DNA of 31,728 nucleotides from NCBI GenBank assembly GCA_002327925.1, contig DCVA01000032.1:1-31728 (forward strand), given 5' to 3'. A program made the position numbers and the translations under genes. A model generated the notes under the pieces. That model ran no database searches. It was not told where the DNA came from and saw only the letters and a program-made list of their open reading frames with translations. This DNA comes from Anaerolineales bacterium UBA2200 (GTDB lineage: Bacteria; Chloroflexota; Anaerolineae; UBA2200). Positions 16,181-23,687 of this stretch are shown here, piece after piece (position 1 is the stretch's first letter; every line of letters begins with the position of its first letter).

Positions 16181-17200
16181 TCACATTCGCAGCCGGGGAT
16201 CCAGAGCATCGCGCAATCCATCACCCAGCAGGTTGAAACCCAGTACGTTCAGCATGATCGCCAGCCCCGGAAAGATGACAATGTGGGGGGCTGTGAACAC
16301 GGAACCACGCCCTTCGCCCAGCATCGATCCCCACTCTGGCGTTGGAGGGCGAGCACCCAGACCGAGAAAGCTCAGACCGGCCGCATCCAGGATCGCAGTG
16401 GCAATACCCAGGGTACCGGCCACCAGGACCGGCGTGAAGCTGTTGGGCAGGATCTCCCGCCAGAGAATTCGCATCGTAGGCACACCAACCGCCCGCGCCG
16501 CGACCACAAACTCCTGCTCCTTCACCGAGAGCACGCTGGCCCGCATGATGCGGGCATAGGCCGGAATCGACACGAAGGCGATGGCGTACATCATGTTCAT
16601 CAGCCCGGGACCGAGAATGGATACCACGGCAATGGCCAGCAGCAGCCCCGGAAACGCCAGCAGGATGTCCATAAGACGCATGATGAGGTCATCCAGCCAG
16701 CCACCGACAAAGCCAGCAATGGCGCCGAGCATGGAACCAATGACGATAGCCAGAGTCACGGACAAGAGCCCGATCTGGAGCGATATCCGCGCGCCATAGA
16801 TCAACCGGCTGAAGATATCGCGGCCAACTTCATCCAGCCCCATCCAGTGCAAACGCGACGGCGGCTGGCGGCGCAGAAGAATCTTCTGCGCGGTGGGATC
16901 GTAGGGTGCCAGGAGCGGGGCAAATACGGCCGCAATGACAAAGAGCACGATGATGACCAGGCCGGCGATGGCGAGCTTGTCGCGCTTGAGCCGTCTAAGG
17001 GCATCCTGCAGCAGACTGTTCGGCGCCTGACTTTGCCGCAGAGGGGCGGGGCTCGAAACCCTCGAGGTGGACGGGGTAAGGGCAGGGTCACTGCTACCGG
17101 GAGGTTGACTCTCCTCCGGGGGTATGATCTGGGCAGCGGGGTTGGACACTCCCACCGCCCCCGCAGGACTTTTCACAACGGATAATGGCATGGGTCTCAC
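16181..17200 (-). CDS. dppC: Dipeptide/oligopeptide ABC transporter permease (DppC type)
   Basis: The 339-residue protein has a long Pro/Ser-rich cytoplasmic N-terminus (about 70 residues), then six predicted helices. The family block HWMGLDEVGRDIFSRLIYGARISL and an EAA motif AARAVGVPTMRILWREILPN are present. The end, GDGLRDALDPRLRM, is characteristic of DppC/OppC. It would pair with the DppB-type permease encoded just upstream, whose stop it overlaps (GTGA). An ATG 9 nt inside is an alternative start. The N-terminal extension is longer than usual. Confidence 0.9.
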   Translation of the reverse strand: MRPMPLSVVKSPAGAVGVSNPAAQIIPPEESQPPGSSDPALTPSTSRVSSPAPLRQSQAPNSLLQDALRRLKRDKLAIAGLVIIVLFVIAAVFAPLLAPYDPTAQKILLRRQPPSRLHWMGLDEVGRDIFSRLIYGARISLQIGLLSVTLAIVIGSMLGAIAGFVGGWLDDLIMRLMDILLAFPGLLLAIAVVSILGPGLMNMMYAIAFVSIPAYARIMRASVLSVKEQEFVVAARAVGVPTMRILWREILPNSFTPVLVAGTLGIATAILDAAGLSFLGLGARPPTPEWGSMLGEGRGSVFTAPHIVIFPGLAIMLNVLGFNLLGDGLRDALDPRLRM

Positions 17201-18270
17201 CCGTAACGAATGCGAGGGTCAAGGTAGGCATAGGAGATGTCTACGACGAGATTGAGCAACACAAACAGCACGGCAATGACCAGAACTGCGCCCTGCACCG
17301 TCGGATAGTCACGCGCCAGAATGCGTTCCACCACCAACCTGCCCATCCCTGGCCAGGAAAAGATGGTTTCCGTGAGAATCGCTCCCGCCAGGAGGGTGCC
17401 GAACTGCAGCCCCAGAACGGTGGTGATTGGCAAGAGGGCGTTCTTCATCGCATGCACCATCAGCACGACGCGTTCGTGCTGCCCTTTTGCCCTGGCGGTG
17501 CGGATATAGTCCATACCCAGCACTTCCAACAGACTGGACCGGGTAATGCGGGCGATGATGGACATAGGGATTGTGCTCAGAGCGACCGACGGCAGGACCA
17601 GATGCTTGAGCGAGTCGATCAGAGCGTCCGGATTGCCGGTTACGATGCTGTCGAATACGTACAGGTTGGACAGAAAGTTGAGGATGGACATCGCCACAGA
17701 GCCGAGTCCACCCGTTAGATGGATGTTGTATGCTGCCGGAATGGTCTGCAACTGGATGCCGACGGTGAGCCGTGCCGAGGGCGGCAGCCAGTGCAGCTTG
17801 AAACCGAACACATAGCTGAGCATCAACCCCAACCAGAACACGGGAACGGACACGCCAATGAGCGCGCCCACCATGGTGCCCAGGTCAAACAGAGAGTTGT
17901 GCTTGTAGGCGGCAACGACCCCGGCGGAGATGCCAAAGATAGAGGCAATCAACATGGCACCCAGGCTCAGCTCAATCGTCGCCGGCAGCCTCTGCGCCAG
18001 CTCCACCGTCACCCACTCCTGCCGGGCGATGGAACGACCCAGGTCGCCACGTACGAGGCGGCCCAGGTAGCGCACGTACTGAACCGGGATGGGGTCATCC
18101 AAGCCCATCGACTCGCGAAACCTAGCAATGGATTCCGCGGTTGCATGCTCACCCAGCATGATTCGTGCCGGATCCCCGGGGATCAGGCGCAGCATGCCGA
18201 AGGTCACCAGGGATATGCCCAGCAATACCGGTATGAGCAGCAGCAGACGTTGGATGATGTAGCGCGTCAA
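17197..18270 (-). CDS. dppB: Dipeptide/oligopeptide ABC transporter permease (DppB type)
   Basis: The 357-residue protein begins with the family N-terminus TRYIIQRLLLLIPVLLGIS and has the LIPGDP segment. It carries an EAA loop around ARAKGQHERVVLMVHAMKNALLP and ends DISYAYLDPRIRYG, all typical of DppB. A periplasm-facing insertion of about 45 residues (near 185-230) is present. The TTG start at 18270 is chosen because GGAGGA lies 6 nt upstream. The frame is open to 18306 but that part runs into a hairpin. The gene follows the receptor gene by 76 nt. Confidence 0.9.
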   Translation of the reverse strand: MTRYIIQRLLLLIPVLLGISLVTFGMLRLIPGDPARIMLGEHATAESIARFRESMGLDDPIPVQYVRYLGRLVRGDLGRSIARQEWVTVELAQRLPATIELSLGAMLIASIFGISAGVVAAYKHNSLFDLGTMVGALIGVSVPVFWLGLMLSYVFGFKLHWLPPSARLTVGIQLQTIPAAYNIHLTGGLGSVAMSILNFLSNLYVFDSIVTGNPDALIDSLKHLVLPSVALSTIPMSIIARITRSSLLEVLGMDYIRTARAKGQHERVVLMVHAMKNALLPITTVLGLQFGTLLAGAILTETIFSWPGMGRLVVERILARDYPTVQGAVLVIAVLFVLLNLVVDISYAYLDPRIRYG

Positions 18271-18287
18271 ACGACGTCCTCCGACAA

Positions 18288-18323
18288 CGGAGCTGCAGGG
18301 AGCCACTGCCCCCTGCAGCTCCG
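18288..18323 (-). other. Intercistronic hairpin between the receptor gene and dppB
   Basis: A perfect 13-bp inverted repeat (18288-18300 with 18311-18323) encloses a 10-nt loop. It has no T-tract on the downstream side. Placed directly after the receptor stop, it could act as an mRNA 3'-end stabiliser or partial terminator that raises receptor over permease expression, as in other binding-protein operons (inference). Confidence 0.65.
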
Positions 18324-18346
18324 AACCTTATCTCACGAGCAGAAAA

Positions 18347-20701
18347 CTATTCGCCCTTGAAGCCTCCAAAGAAGTAGCCCCAGTAGAAGAAGTCACCTGT
18401 GTGACCCTTGTGGTAAGGGTTGTCCTTGTCCCACCAGCGTTCGATGTTGAAGATGGCGGCATCGGCATTAAAGTCTGTGCCATCGTGGAACTTGACTCCC
18501 CTGCGCAGGTAGAAGGTCCACTCAGTCAGGTCTTCGGTGACCTCCCAGCGCTCGGCAAGGCCTGCCTCAACATCAGCAGTACCTGGCTTAAAGTTGACCA
18601 GCGGTTCCATGATCTGCAAGGCGACCATCAGACTCTCGCCATCCGTCTCATCCGCCACGTCGAGCCCAACCGTGTCTCCACTGCGGGCAAAGATAACCGT
18701 GTCGGCTCCCGTAACGCTCACCGGCCACATAAACTCGGTGCTGAGCGGGCTGGGCAAAAGGCCCTTGACCGTCTTCTTCATGGCCACGGCCGAAGCATTG
18801 TGCACGATGGGCACGGCCGGCACCAGGTCATGGATCAACTGGTTGGCTTCGTCGTAGATCTTCTGACGTGCGACCGGGTCAGCCTCAGAAGCGGCCAGCG
18901 TGAGGGTGTCCACGATCTCCGGGAAGGTCGGTCCGAAGCTCGCATCAGCGCCGGAGCCAAAGAAGACATCCACAAAGTTCGTGGCATCCGGATAGTCGGC
19001 CATCCAGCCCAGCAGGAAGAGGTCGGCCTCACCCGCTGCGACCTTGTCCAGGTACACGCCCCAGTCATAGGTCACGATCTCGGCATCAATCCCGATGGCC
19101 TTGAGATCGGCCTGTACAACCTGACCCACTTTGTCGGGGTTGGGGTAGTAGCCACGCGAAACGGGCATCACCCACAGGGTGGTCTTGAAACCATTAGCGA
19201 ACCCGGCCGCGGCCAGCATCTCCTTGGCCTTGGTGGGATTGTACTCCCAGTCTACCAGCCCCTCACTGTAGCCAAAGATACCGGGTGGGACAAACCCTTT
19301 GGCCGGAGAGGCAGTAGGGGGATAGAGAGCCGTCACCAGATCCGCCTTGTTGATGGCCATCGCGATGGCCTGGCGTACTTCCTGCTTGTCAAAGGGCGCC
19401 TTGCCACGGTTGATGCCCAGGTATCCAACGTTGAAAGCAGAGCGCAATGCGACGGTCAGATTGGCATCCGCCTGTGCTGCGGGGATGTCATCCGGCGCCA
19501 CGTTGTCGATGATGTCAACCGTTCCTGCCTGCAGCTCCAACAGCCGGGCGGGCGCTTCCTTGATCACGCGGTAGACGACGTTCTTCAGTGTAGGTTTGGT
19601 CCCCCAGTAGTCTGCGTTCGGTTCCAGCGTGATTGTTGTGTCGGGAACCCATTCCTTGAGCTTGAAGGGTCCTGTGCCGGACGGGTTCTTGAAGAAATCT
19701 CCGCCGCCCTCATACTTCTGGATCTGTGCCGGGCTCTGGATGGCAAAGGATCCAAAGGCCAGCTTGTAGAGGAACGCCACATCCGGGCGATTCAGGGTGA
19801 TCTTGACCGTAAAGTCGTCAACCTTTTCGACAGTCTTGACCAGGCTGACCGGCTCCTCCACTGCCACCTTGATCCACTTGCTCTCCAGCTCGGCAATGAT
19901 CCCCTGAGCCAGCACCGTCTTCAAACCCGCATTGATGGCATTGAGGATCTCGGGGGCGTTCTTCTTGACCGCGATGCCGTAGTACTCCTCGGTCAGGGGC
20001 CCGCCCACGGCCTTGAGCGTGTCAGGGTACTTCCCGATGTAGCCGCCGACGAGCGGATTGTCCGCAACGACGGCTTCTATCTGCTGCTGATTGACCAGGT
20101 CAAGGAAGGCCTGGTCGATGGTGTCATAACCCCGAACGGTGACACCGGTGATCTTCTTCATCTCGATATCGCCGGTGGTCCCGGTCTGAGTACCGACTAC
20201 TTTGCCAACCAGATCTGCGACACCATTGATGGTGGTATTGCTCGCGTGCACGGCGATCTGCTGGCCGGCGTTGTAGTAGGGTTCAGAGAAGTCAAACTGC
20301 TTGGCCCTGTCCTCGGTGATGGTCATGGCCGAGATGGATGCGTCGTACTGGCCCGTGGCCATGCCCGCCAAGAGCGCGTCCCAGGACACGTTAACAAACT
20401 CGACCTCAAAACCTCCGGCCTCGGCGATCGCCTTCATCAGGTCGATGTCAAGACCAACAAAGTCCTTGGTCGCCTCGTCCACGAACTCAAAAGGCGGCCA
20501 CGTGGCGTCTGTCCCCACGGTAATCTTGAGGGCAGGCTTGGGTGTCGGCGTGGGTGGCACGGCCGTGGGTTTTGGCGTCGCCGTAGGCGGTACAGCGGTG
20601 GGTTTTGGCGTCGCCGTAGGCGCTGCGGTCGGTCGACAGGCCCCCAACACCAGGCTGACGATGAAAAGGATGGCAACAACGGTTTTGATACTGCCTTTCA
20701 C
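18347..20701 (-). CDS. Dual solute-binding lipoprotein: amino-acid-type SBP fused to a circularly permuted peptide-type SBP
   Basis: The 784-residue lipoprotein has a signal ending LGAC (Cys22) and a repeated Pro/Thr linker to about 55. Residues 58-278 are a complete SBP_bac_3 domain (GTDATWPPFEF, SWDALLAGMATGQYDASISAMTIT, ending AELESKWI). Residues 283-663 match the middle and C-terminal part of SBP_bac_5 receptors: VEKVDDFTVKITLNRP, PSGTGPFKLKEW, FNVGYLGINRG. Residues 664-784 match the N-terminal part of the same family: DTVIFARSGD, LAERWEVTEDLTEWTFYLRRGVKFHDG, NIERWWD, ending FGGFKGE. Placed in the order 664-784 then 283-663, the halves make a normal receptor of about 500 residues, so the second domain is a circular permutant. 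The GTG start at 20701 is set by AAGGAGGAG just upstream. Ligands are unknown. Confidence 0.88.
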   Translation of the reverse strand: MKGSIKTVVAILFIVSLVLGACRPTAAPTATPKPTAVPPTATPKPTAVPPTPTPKPALKITVGTDATWPPFEFVDEATKDFVGLDIDLMKAIAEAGGFEVEFVNVSWDALLAGMATGQYDASISAMTITEDRAKQFDFSEPYYNAGQQIAVHASNTTINGVADLVGKVVGTQTGTTGDIEMKKITGVTVRGYDTIDQAFLDLVNQQQIEAVVADNPLVGGYIGKYPDTLKAVGGPLTEEYYGIAVKKNAPEILNAINAGLKTVLAQGIIAELESKWIKVAVEEPVSLVKTVEKVDDFTVKITLNRPDVAFLYKLAFGSFAIQSPAQIQKYEGGGDFFKNPSGTGPFKLKEWVPDTTITLEPNADYWGTKPTLKNVVYRVIKEAPARLLELQAGTVDIIDNVAPDDIPAAQADANLTVALRSAFNVGYLGINRGKAPFDKQEVRQAIAMAINKADLVTALYPPTASPAKGFVPPGIFGYSEGLVDWEYNPTKAKEMLAAAGFANGFKTTLWVMPVSRGYYPNPDKVGQVVQADLKAIGIDAEIVTYDWGVYLDKVAAGEADLFLLGWMADYPDATNFVDVFFGSGADASFGPTFPEIVDTLTLAASEADPVARQKIYDEANQLIHDLVPAVPIVHNASAVAMKKTVKGLLPSPLSTEFMWPVSVTGADTVIFARSGDTVGLDVADETDGESLMVALQIMEPLVNFKPGTADVEAGLAERWEVTEDLTEWTFYLRRGVKFHDGTDFNADAAIFNIERWWDKDNPYHKGHTGDFFYWGYFFGGFKGE
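20565..20622 (-). repeat. 33-bp tandem repeat encoding the receptor linker
   Basis: A 25-nt block recurs exactly with a period of 33 nt (20565-20589 and 20598-20622). It encodes the 11-residue linker unit TATPKPTAVPP between the lipid anchor and the first binding domain. A third, diverged unit follows it (PTPTPKP). Confidence 0.85.
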
Positions 20702-20711
20702 TTTCTCCTCC

Positions 20712-20819
20712 TTACTCGATTTCGTTCCAGTCTCTGCCGCATTCCAAGGGGAACCCAACCCTGTCACCACTTCTGCAGCAGTCTTTCGCTTCGCCAGCAC
20801 GAAGCCAACTCCGGTTCAT
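20712..20819 (-). CDS. Possible 35-codon leader ORF ending in the receptor's ribosome binding site
   Basis: An ATG at 20819 opens a 35-codon frame (begins MNRSWLRAGEAKDCC). Its stop TAA is the first three bases of TAAGGAGG, the ribosome binding site of the receptor gene. Upstream is AAGGAGGTG, although the spacing to the ATG is long (13 nt from AGGAGG) and the site can fold into a 6-bp hairpin with a GTAA loop. The peptide has no run of a single amino acid, so classical attenuation is not indicated. Translational coupling is possible. It may be non-coding. Confidence 0.3.
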   Translation of the reverse strand: MNRSWLRAGEAKDCCRSGDRVGFPLECGRDWNEIE

Positions 20820-20964
20820 CGAGGCGTTACCACCTCCTTGGCTGTCCCATTGTCCAATTCACTACGGCCAGAGCTGTATGGTTCACAGCCGATATAAAAC
20901 AAAAAACGCTGATCCCTACCGGGAGAGGTCGACTCACCACAGAGCCTACCTTGGCGCAAAGAAT

Positions 20965-20976
20965 GTCCACGTGGAC
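20965..20976. other. 12-bp perfect palindrome in the operon leader
   Basis: GTCCACGTGGAC is fully self-complementary. It lies about 115-125 bp downstream of the predicted transcription start of the transporter operon, where it could be an operator half or a short RNA stem. Confidence 0.45.
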
Positions 20977-21097
20977 CGCCGAGCCACAAGTGCCCCCTGC
21001 TCTTCGAGCGCCCATCAAAGGTGGAAGGCGCTCCCGAGACCGAAACCCGGGTGGCATCTGGCTCTCTCCGAAGAGACAGCGTTGTTTCAGATGGGTT

Positions 21098-21125
21098 ATT
21101 GTAACACAAAAGCCCGCACTGTCAA
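21098..21125 (-). promoter_or_regulatory. Strong predicted sigma70 promoter of the composite transporter operon
   Basis: On the minus strand a perfect TTGACA (21125-21120) and TACAAT (21103-21098) are 16 nt apart. This is the best promoter match in the window. It overlaps the region just after the terminator of the upstream secreted-protein gene. Confidence 0.8.
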
Positions 21126-21137
21126 ACAAAACGAAAA

Positions 21138-21164
21138 GGGCCGCCAGACGTTGTCTGGCGGCCC
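21138..21164 (-). terminator. Intrinsic terminator of the secreted repeat protein gene
   Basis: A perfect 12-bp stem (GGGCCGCCAGAC with GTCTGGCGGCCC) has a 3-nt loop. It is followed on the minus strand by CCCTTTTCGTTTTGTTT-like T-rich sequence and lies 18 nt after the stop at 21182. Confidence 0.9.
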
Positions 21165-21181
21165 CTCCTGATCACACGATA

Positions 21182-22609
21182 CTACTTGTTGATCCCGTTA
21201 TAGGTGGTAAAGTTGTCGCCGTAGTTCATCGGCCAGCGAGTGTCGATATCGTTGCGGTGCGACATGTTGGCGATGCCTACAAAGTTGCCGTCGCAGGCTA
21301 CCACTGCTGCACCGTTAAAGTCAATCGTCATACCTGGCACGTTGGGAGCGAACTGGCTCCAGCTCTCACCGGCACCAATGGTGCCAGTTGCTACGGTCAC
21401 GTCCGCGCGGCCGGCCATCGAGTAGGTCACCGTGCACGAGTGAGGCGCGGCGGTCACGTTCATGATCTGGACGCCGCTGCAGTACCCGTAGTACTTGCTG
21501 GTGATCTGAGGGAACAGCAAGGCAGAAGTTGCAGACCCATCCAGGAAGGCGTTATAGGTGACGCCACGACCCATGCTGCGGTTGTCCTCGTTCACGGTGG
21601 CGGCAATTGGCTGCCCCGACGAGGTGAAGGTAGCCGATCCGGATCCGGCGACGCCGGCCAGCTCAGGTACCTGTGCCGGGCTGCCCATGTAGGGGCCCCA
21701 GGCCTGACCCGGGCCGATGGAGGGCGACGTCTGCGTGTAGGTAGCGCCGCCAAAGGTGTACTGGACCGTGATCACGGTACCGACCGTGCCCACGTTCTGC
21801 ACCTTCAGACCGCTCTGATAGCCATAATAGTCCTTCACAATGCGCGGCGCGTAAAGCTTGGTCGCGCCACCACCCAGACCGTTATAGCTGTGGAACTGCG
21901 CCGTCGCGTCGCTGGTGCCGGCATTGTAGTAGTTGCAGATCACGGCGACGGCCTTGTTAGACTCGACCTTGGCAGATCCAGCATACCCGGCGGGCAGGCC
22001 CGCCTCACTCTCCTGGCGGAAAACGTAGGTCGAGTAAGGATGCAGACTCTGCGAGTTGGTGGCAACCTGCGCTCCGGCCGCATCATAGTAGCGGACGGTT
22101 ACCGAAGCTGTGTCACCGGTAGTATTCTGCACGGCGATGTAGGATCCCCAGCCATAGTAGCCCTTCATAATCTGGGTCACATACATGTTCGTGCCGGTCT
22201 GAGCCTCGAGCACGCCGCTGGCAGTGCCGACGCGGTTCGGGTTGCTCGCGCTGGACCCTGTGCCCGACGGAGTCTGGGTGTTCACAATGGCCGCCACAGG
22301 CCGGTCAGACTCGACCACCACAGAGCCGATGAAGCCATCCGGCAGACCAGGAACGCTCGGGGTGAACCATGTCTTGGACTTGCCAGCATCGATCACGTCA
22401 GTGATCGTGTGCGCCACGGTTCCGGCGCCAGGCGTACCCTCCGCCCAGTAGAACCGAATCGTCACGTTGGCAGCGTTGACCGTATCCTGGTTCTGCACAG
22501 TAAAGCCGGACACGTACGTTCCGCCCTGCGCACCCACCAGGAGCGTCCCCAGTTGTACACCCACAACGACAATCGCCACAACCAACAGTACTCTGAACAG
22601 TTTCCTCAT
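21182..22609 (-). CDS. Secreted protein with four beta-rich internal repeats, unknown function
   Basis: The 475-residue protein has a signal peptide (about 1-28, probable cleavage after VGA). Four diverged repeats of roughly 105-115 residues follow, at about 30-135, 141-248, 252-364 and 366-475. Each repeat carries a (S/G)xxVQN-like strand early on (GFTVQN, YIAVQN, LKVQN, VQIMN). An alternating TVxY strand follows, then a Pro/Gly turn and a closing strand such as SVVVESDRPVAAIVN or SAKVESNKAVAVICN. Repeats 2-4 are preceded by YYGY or YYGW. There is no lipobox, sorting motif or catalytic motif. It looks like a cell-surface or matrix structural protein (inference). It has its own promoter (22708-22736) and terminator, so it is monocistronic and possibly abundant. 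Confidence 0.75.
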   Translation of the reverse strand: MRKLFRVLLVVAIVVVGVQLGTLLVGAQGGTYVSGFTVQNQDTVNAANVTIRFYWAEGTPGAGTVAHTITDVIDAGKSKTWFTPSVPGLPDGFIGSVVVESDRPVAAIVNTQTPSGTGSSASNPNRVGTASGVLEAQTGTNMYVTQIMKGYYGWGSYIAVQNTTGDTASVTVRYYDAAGAQVATNSQSLHPYSTYVFRQESEAGLPAGYAGSAKVESNKAVAVICNYYNAGTSDATAQFHSYNGLGGGATKLYAPRIVKDYYGYQSGLKVQNVGTVGTVITVQYTFGGATYTQTSPSIGPGQAWGPYMGSPAQVPELAGVAGSGSATFTSSGQPIAATVNEDNRSMGRGVTYNAFLDGSATSALLFPQITSKYYGYCSGVQIMNVTAAPHSCTVTYSMAGRADVTVATGTIGAGESWSQFAPNVPGMTIDFNGAAVVACDGNFVGIANMSHRNDIDTRWPMNYGDNFTTYNGINK

Positions 22610-22707
22610 CTATTACGCTCCTTTCCTTTTCCTCGCTAACCCTTCGGTCTGAACTCCCTCATCACGTCGACAGGGCAGCAACGGCGGCTGACCGCTGTCA
22701 CACCCCC

Positions 22708-22736
22708 AATATAGCACACCCCTTGCCGCATTTCAA
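22708..22736 (-). promoter_or_regulatory. Predicted promoter of the secreted repeat protein
   Basis: On the minus strand TTGAAA (22736-22731) and TATATT (22713-22708) are exactly 17 nt apart. Predicted initiation near 22701 leaves a leader of about 92 nt before the ATG, which follows AAAGGAG at 8 nt. Confidence 0.7.
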
Positions 22737-22757
22737 TAACCCCTTTGGGTGATTGTG

Positions 22758-23687
22758 CTAGAGTTTCTGCCCCACCAAGAAACCGATTGCCTCACCAAGC
22801 ATGGTCAGCACCCGCGCCAGGATGGCAATGACCGTGGCCAGCGCCCCAGGCAGGCTCGATGACAGCAGGAAGGCCAGGGCGCTCTCCTTCACCCCGATGC
22901 CCATCGGAACGAAGACAACTACCAGACTGATGATGGCGCTGGCAGCCCAGCTGAAGGTCACCCCCGGCCACTCGATCATGCCCAGCGGGTGCAGGGAGAC
23001 AATCAGCAGGTACAGCGCTCCTCCGAGCATGACCCACGCCAGGATCATCCACAGAAGCATCCACCACAGGGGACGCGCCGAGATGGTAATCGAGCCGGCG
23101 CGTTGTCGCACCATCGTCAGGCGATTGATCACCACGCGCAGGACCTGAGGCAACGCGGCAAGCGACAGTGCCAGCAGAAGAACCACCGGCCAGCGCAGGG
23201 CTGCCAGACCACCCAGACCCCAGGCCTCCAGCCAGCGGTTGGGAACGGTCACCAGCGCCACCCACACTCCGGTCACGATCACGGCTGCGAACTCCAGCCC
23301 GATTCCCAGCCCGACCGGCCCCATCGGCAGGCCCTGCTGCCGGCACAGGTATGCCTTGCCCAGGATCTGCCAGGCATACCCCGGCAGGTACTTGGCCACG
23401 TTCGCCTGCAGGTGCACCTTCACATTGCGGCGCCATGGCTGCCGCTGGCCCAGGCCGTCCAATAGCAGAGACCAGCACAACCCGCCAATCAAGGTCGCCA
23501 GGGCAAAGAGCAAAGCAGACAGGACCAGGGGCAGAGGACGAAAATCGAGTTCTGACCATTTCACCTGCTGCATGCCCTGCCACAGATTGCGGCCAAGGTA
23601 GACGAAGCAGAGAAGGACCACCACCACTGCAGCCGTCGTTCGCAGGCCGCGGGGAACCCGCTTCATCCTCTCCTCTATTCGCAACAC
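22758..23687 (-). CDS. UPF0104 / lysylphosphatidylglycerol synthase transmembrane-family protein
   Basis: The 309-residue polytopic protein has about eight helices. It has the family-type pattern of an early NVAKYLPGYAWQILGKAYL segment and a late GIGVKESALAFLLSS segment. Members are membrane domains of MprF-like lipid flippases, or stand-alone proteins common in glycan clusters, where they are thought to move lipids or lipid-linked sugars. The soluble aminoacyltransferase domain of MprF is absent. It is the last gene of the cluster transcribed from about 27569. The GTG start overlaps the end of the glycosyltransferase gene by 13 nt; an ATG at 23666 is an alternative. Confidence 0.75.
   Translation of the reverse strand: MLRIEERMKRVPRGLRTTAAVVVVLLCFVYLGRNLWQGMQQVKWSELDFRPLPLVLSALLFALATLIGGLCWSLLLDGLGQRQPWRRNVKVHLQANVAKYLPGYAWQILGKAYLCRQQGLPMGPVGLGIGLEFAAVIVTGVWVALVTVPNRWLEAWGLGGLAALRWPVVLLLALSLAALPQVLRVVINRLTMVRQRAGSITISARPLWWMLLWMILAWVMLGGALYLLIVSLHPLGMIEWPGVTFSWAASAIISLVVVFVPMGIGVKESALAFLLSSSLPGALATVIAILARVLTMLGEAIGFLVGQKL

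Larger units (their letters stand above)
20702..21091 (-). promoter_or_regulatory. Structured 5' leader of the composite transporter operon, about 390 nt, otherwise without genes
   Basis: From the predicted start near 21091 to the receptor GTG the RNA contains several features. There is a hairpin with a UUCG tetraloop (21061-21080). A 7-bp stem joins GAGCGCC to GGCGCTC (about 21006-21033). A 12-bp perfect palindrome GTCCACGTGGAC lies at 20965-20976. A T-run sits at about 20902-20907 (TTTTTTG), and the AAGGAGGTG hairpin lies just before the small ORF. The length and folding suggest cis-regulation, but no known riboswitch class is clearly recognised. Confidence 0.4.

Noticed and set aside
16103..17185. 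A 360-codon plus-strand frame opposite dppC
   Set aside because: Its composition is rich in His, Gln and Arg without motifs, and dppC on the other strand is unambiguous.
18271..18306. Upstream extension of dppB
   Set aside because: The extension overlaps an intercistronic hairpin, and the TTG at 18270 has a good GGAGGA at 6 nt.
20820..20845. T-box riboswitch core (AAGGAGGTGGTAACGCC)
   Set aside because: It differs from the T-box consensus by a missing base and an A for C, lies downstream of the T-run rather than inside a terminator, and no clear specifier stem is visible. It is kept only as a remote possibility within the leader finding.
18401..22639. A 1412-codon open frame on the plus strand
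   Set aside because: It runs antisense over the receptor gene, its leader and the secreted-protein gene, crosses their promoter and terminator, has no ribosome binding site and shows no family motif. It is a product of codon bias on the opposite strand.
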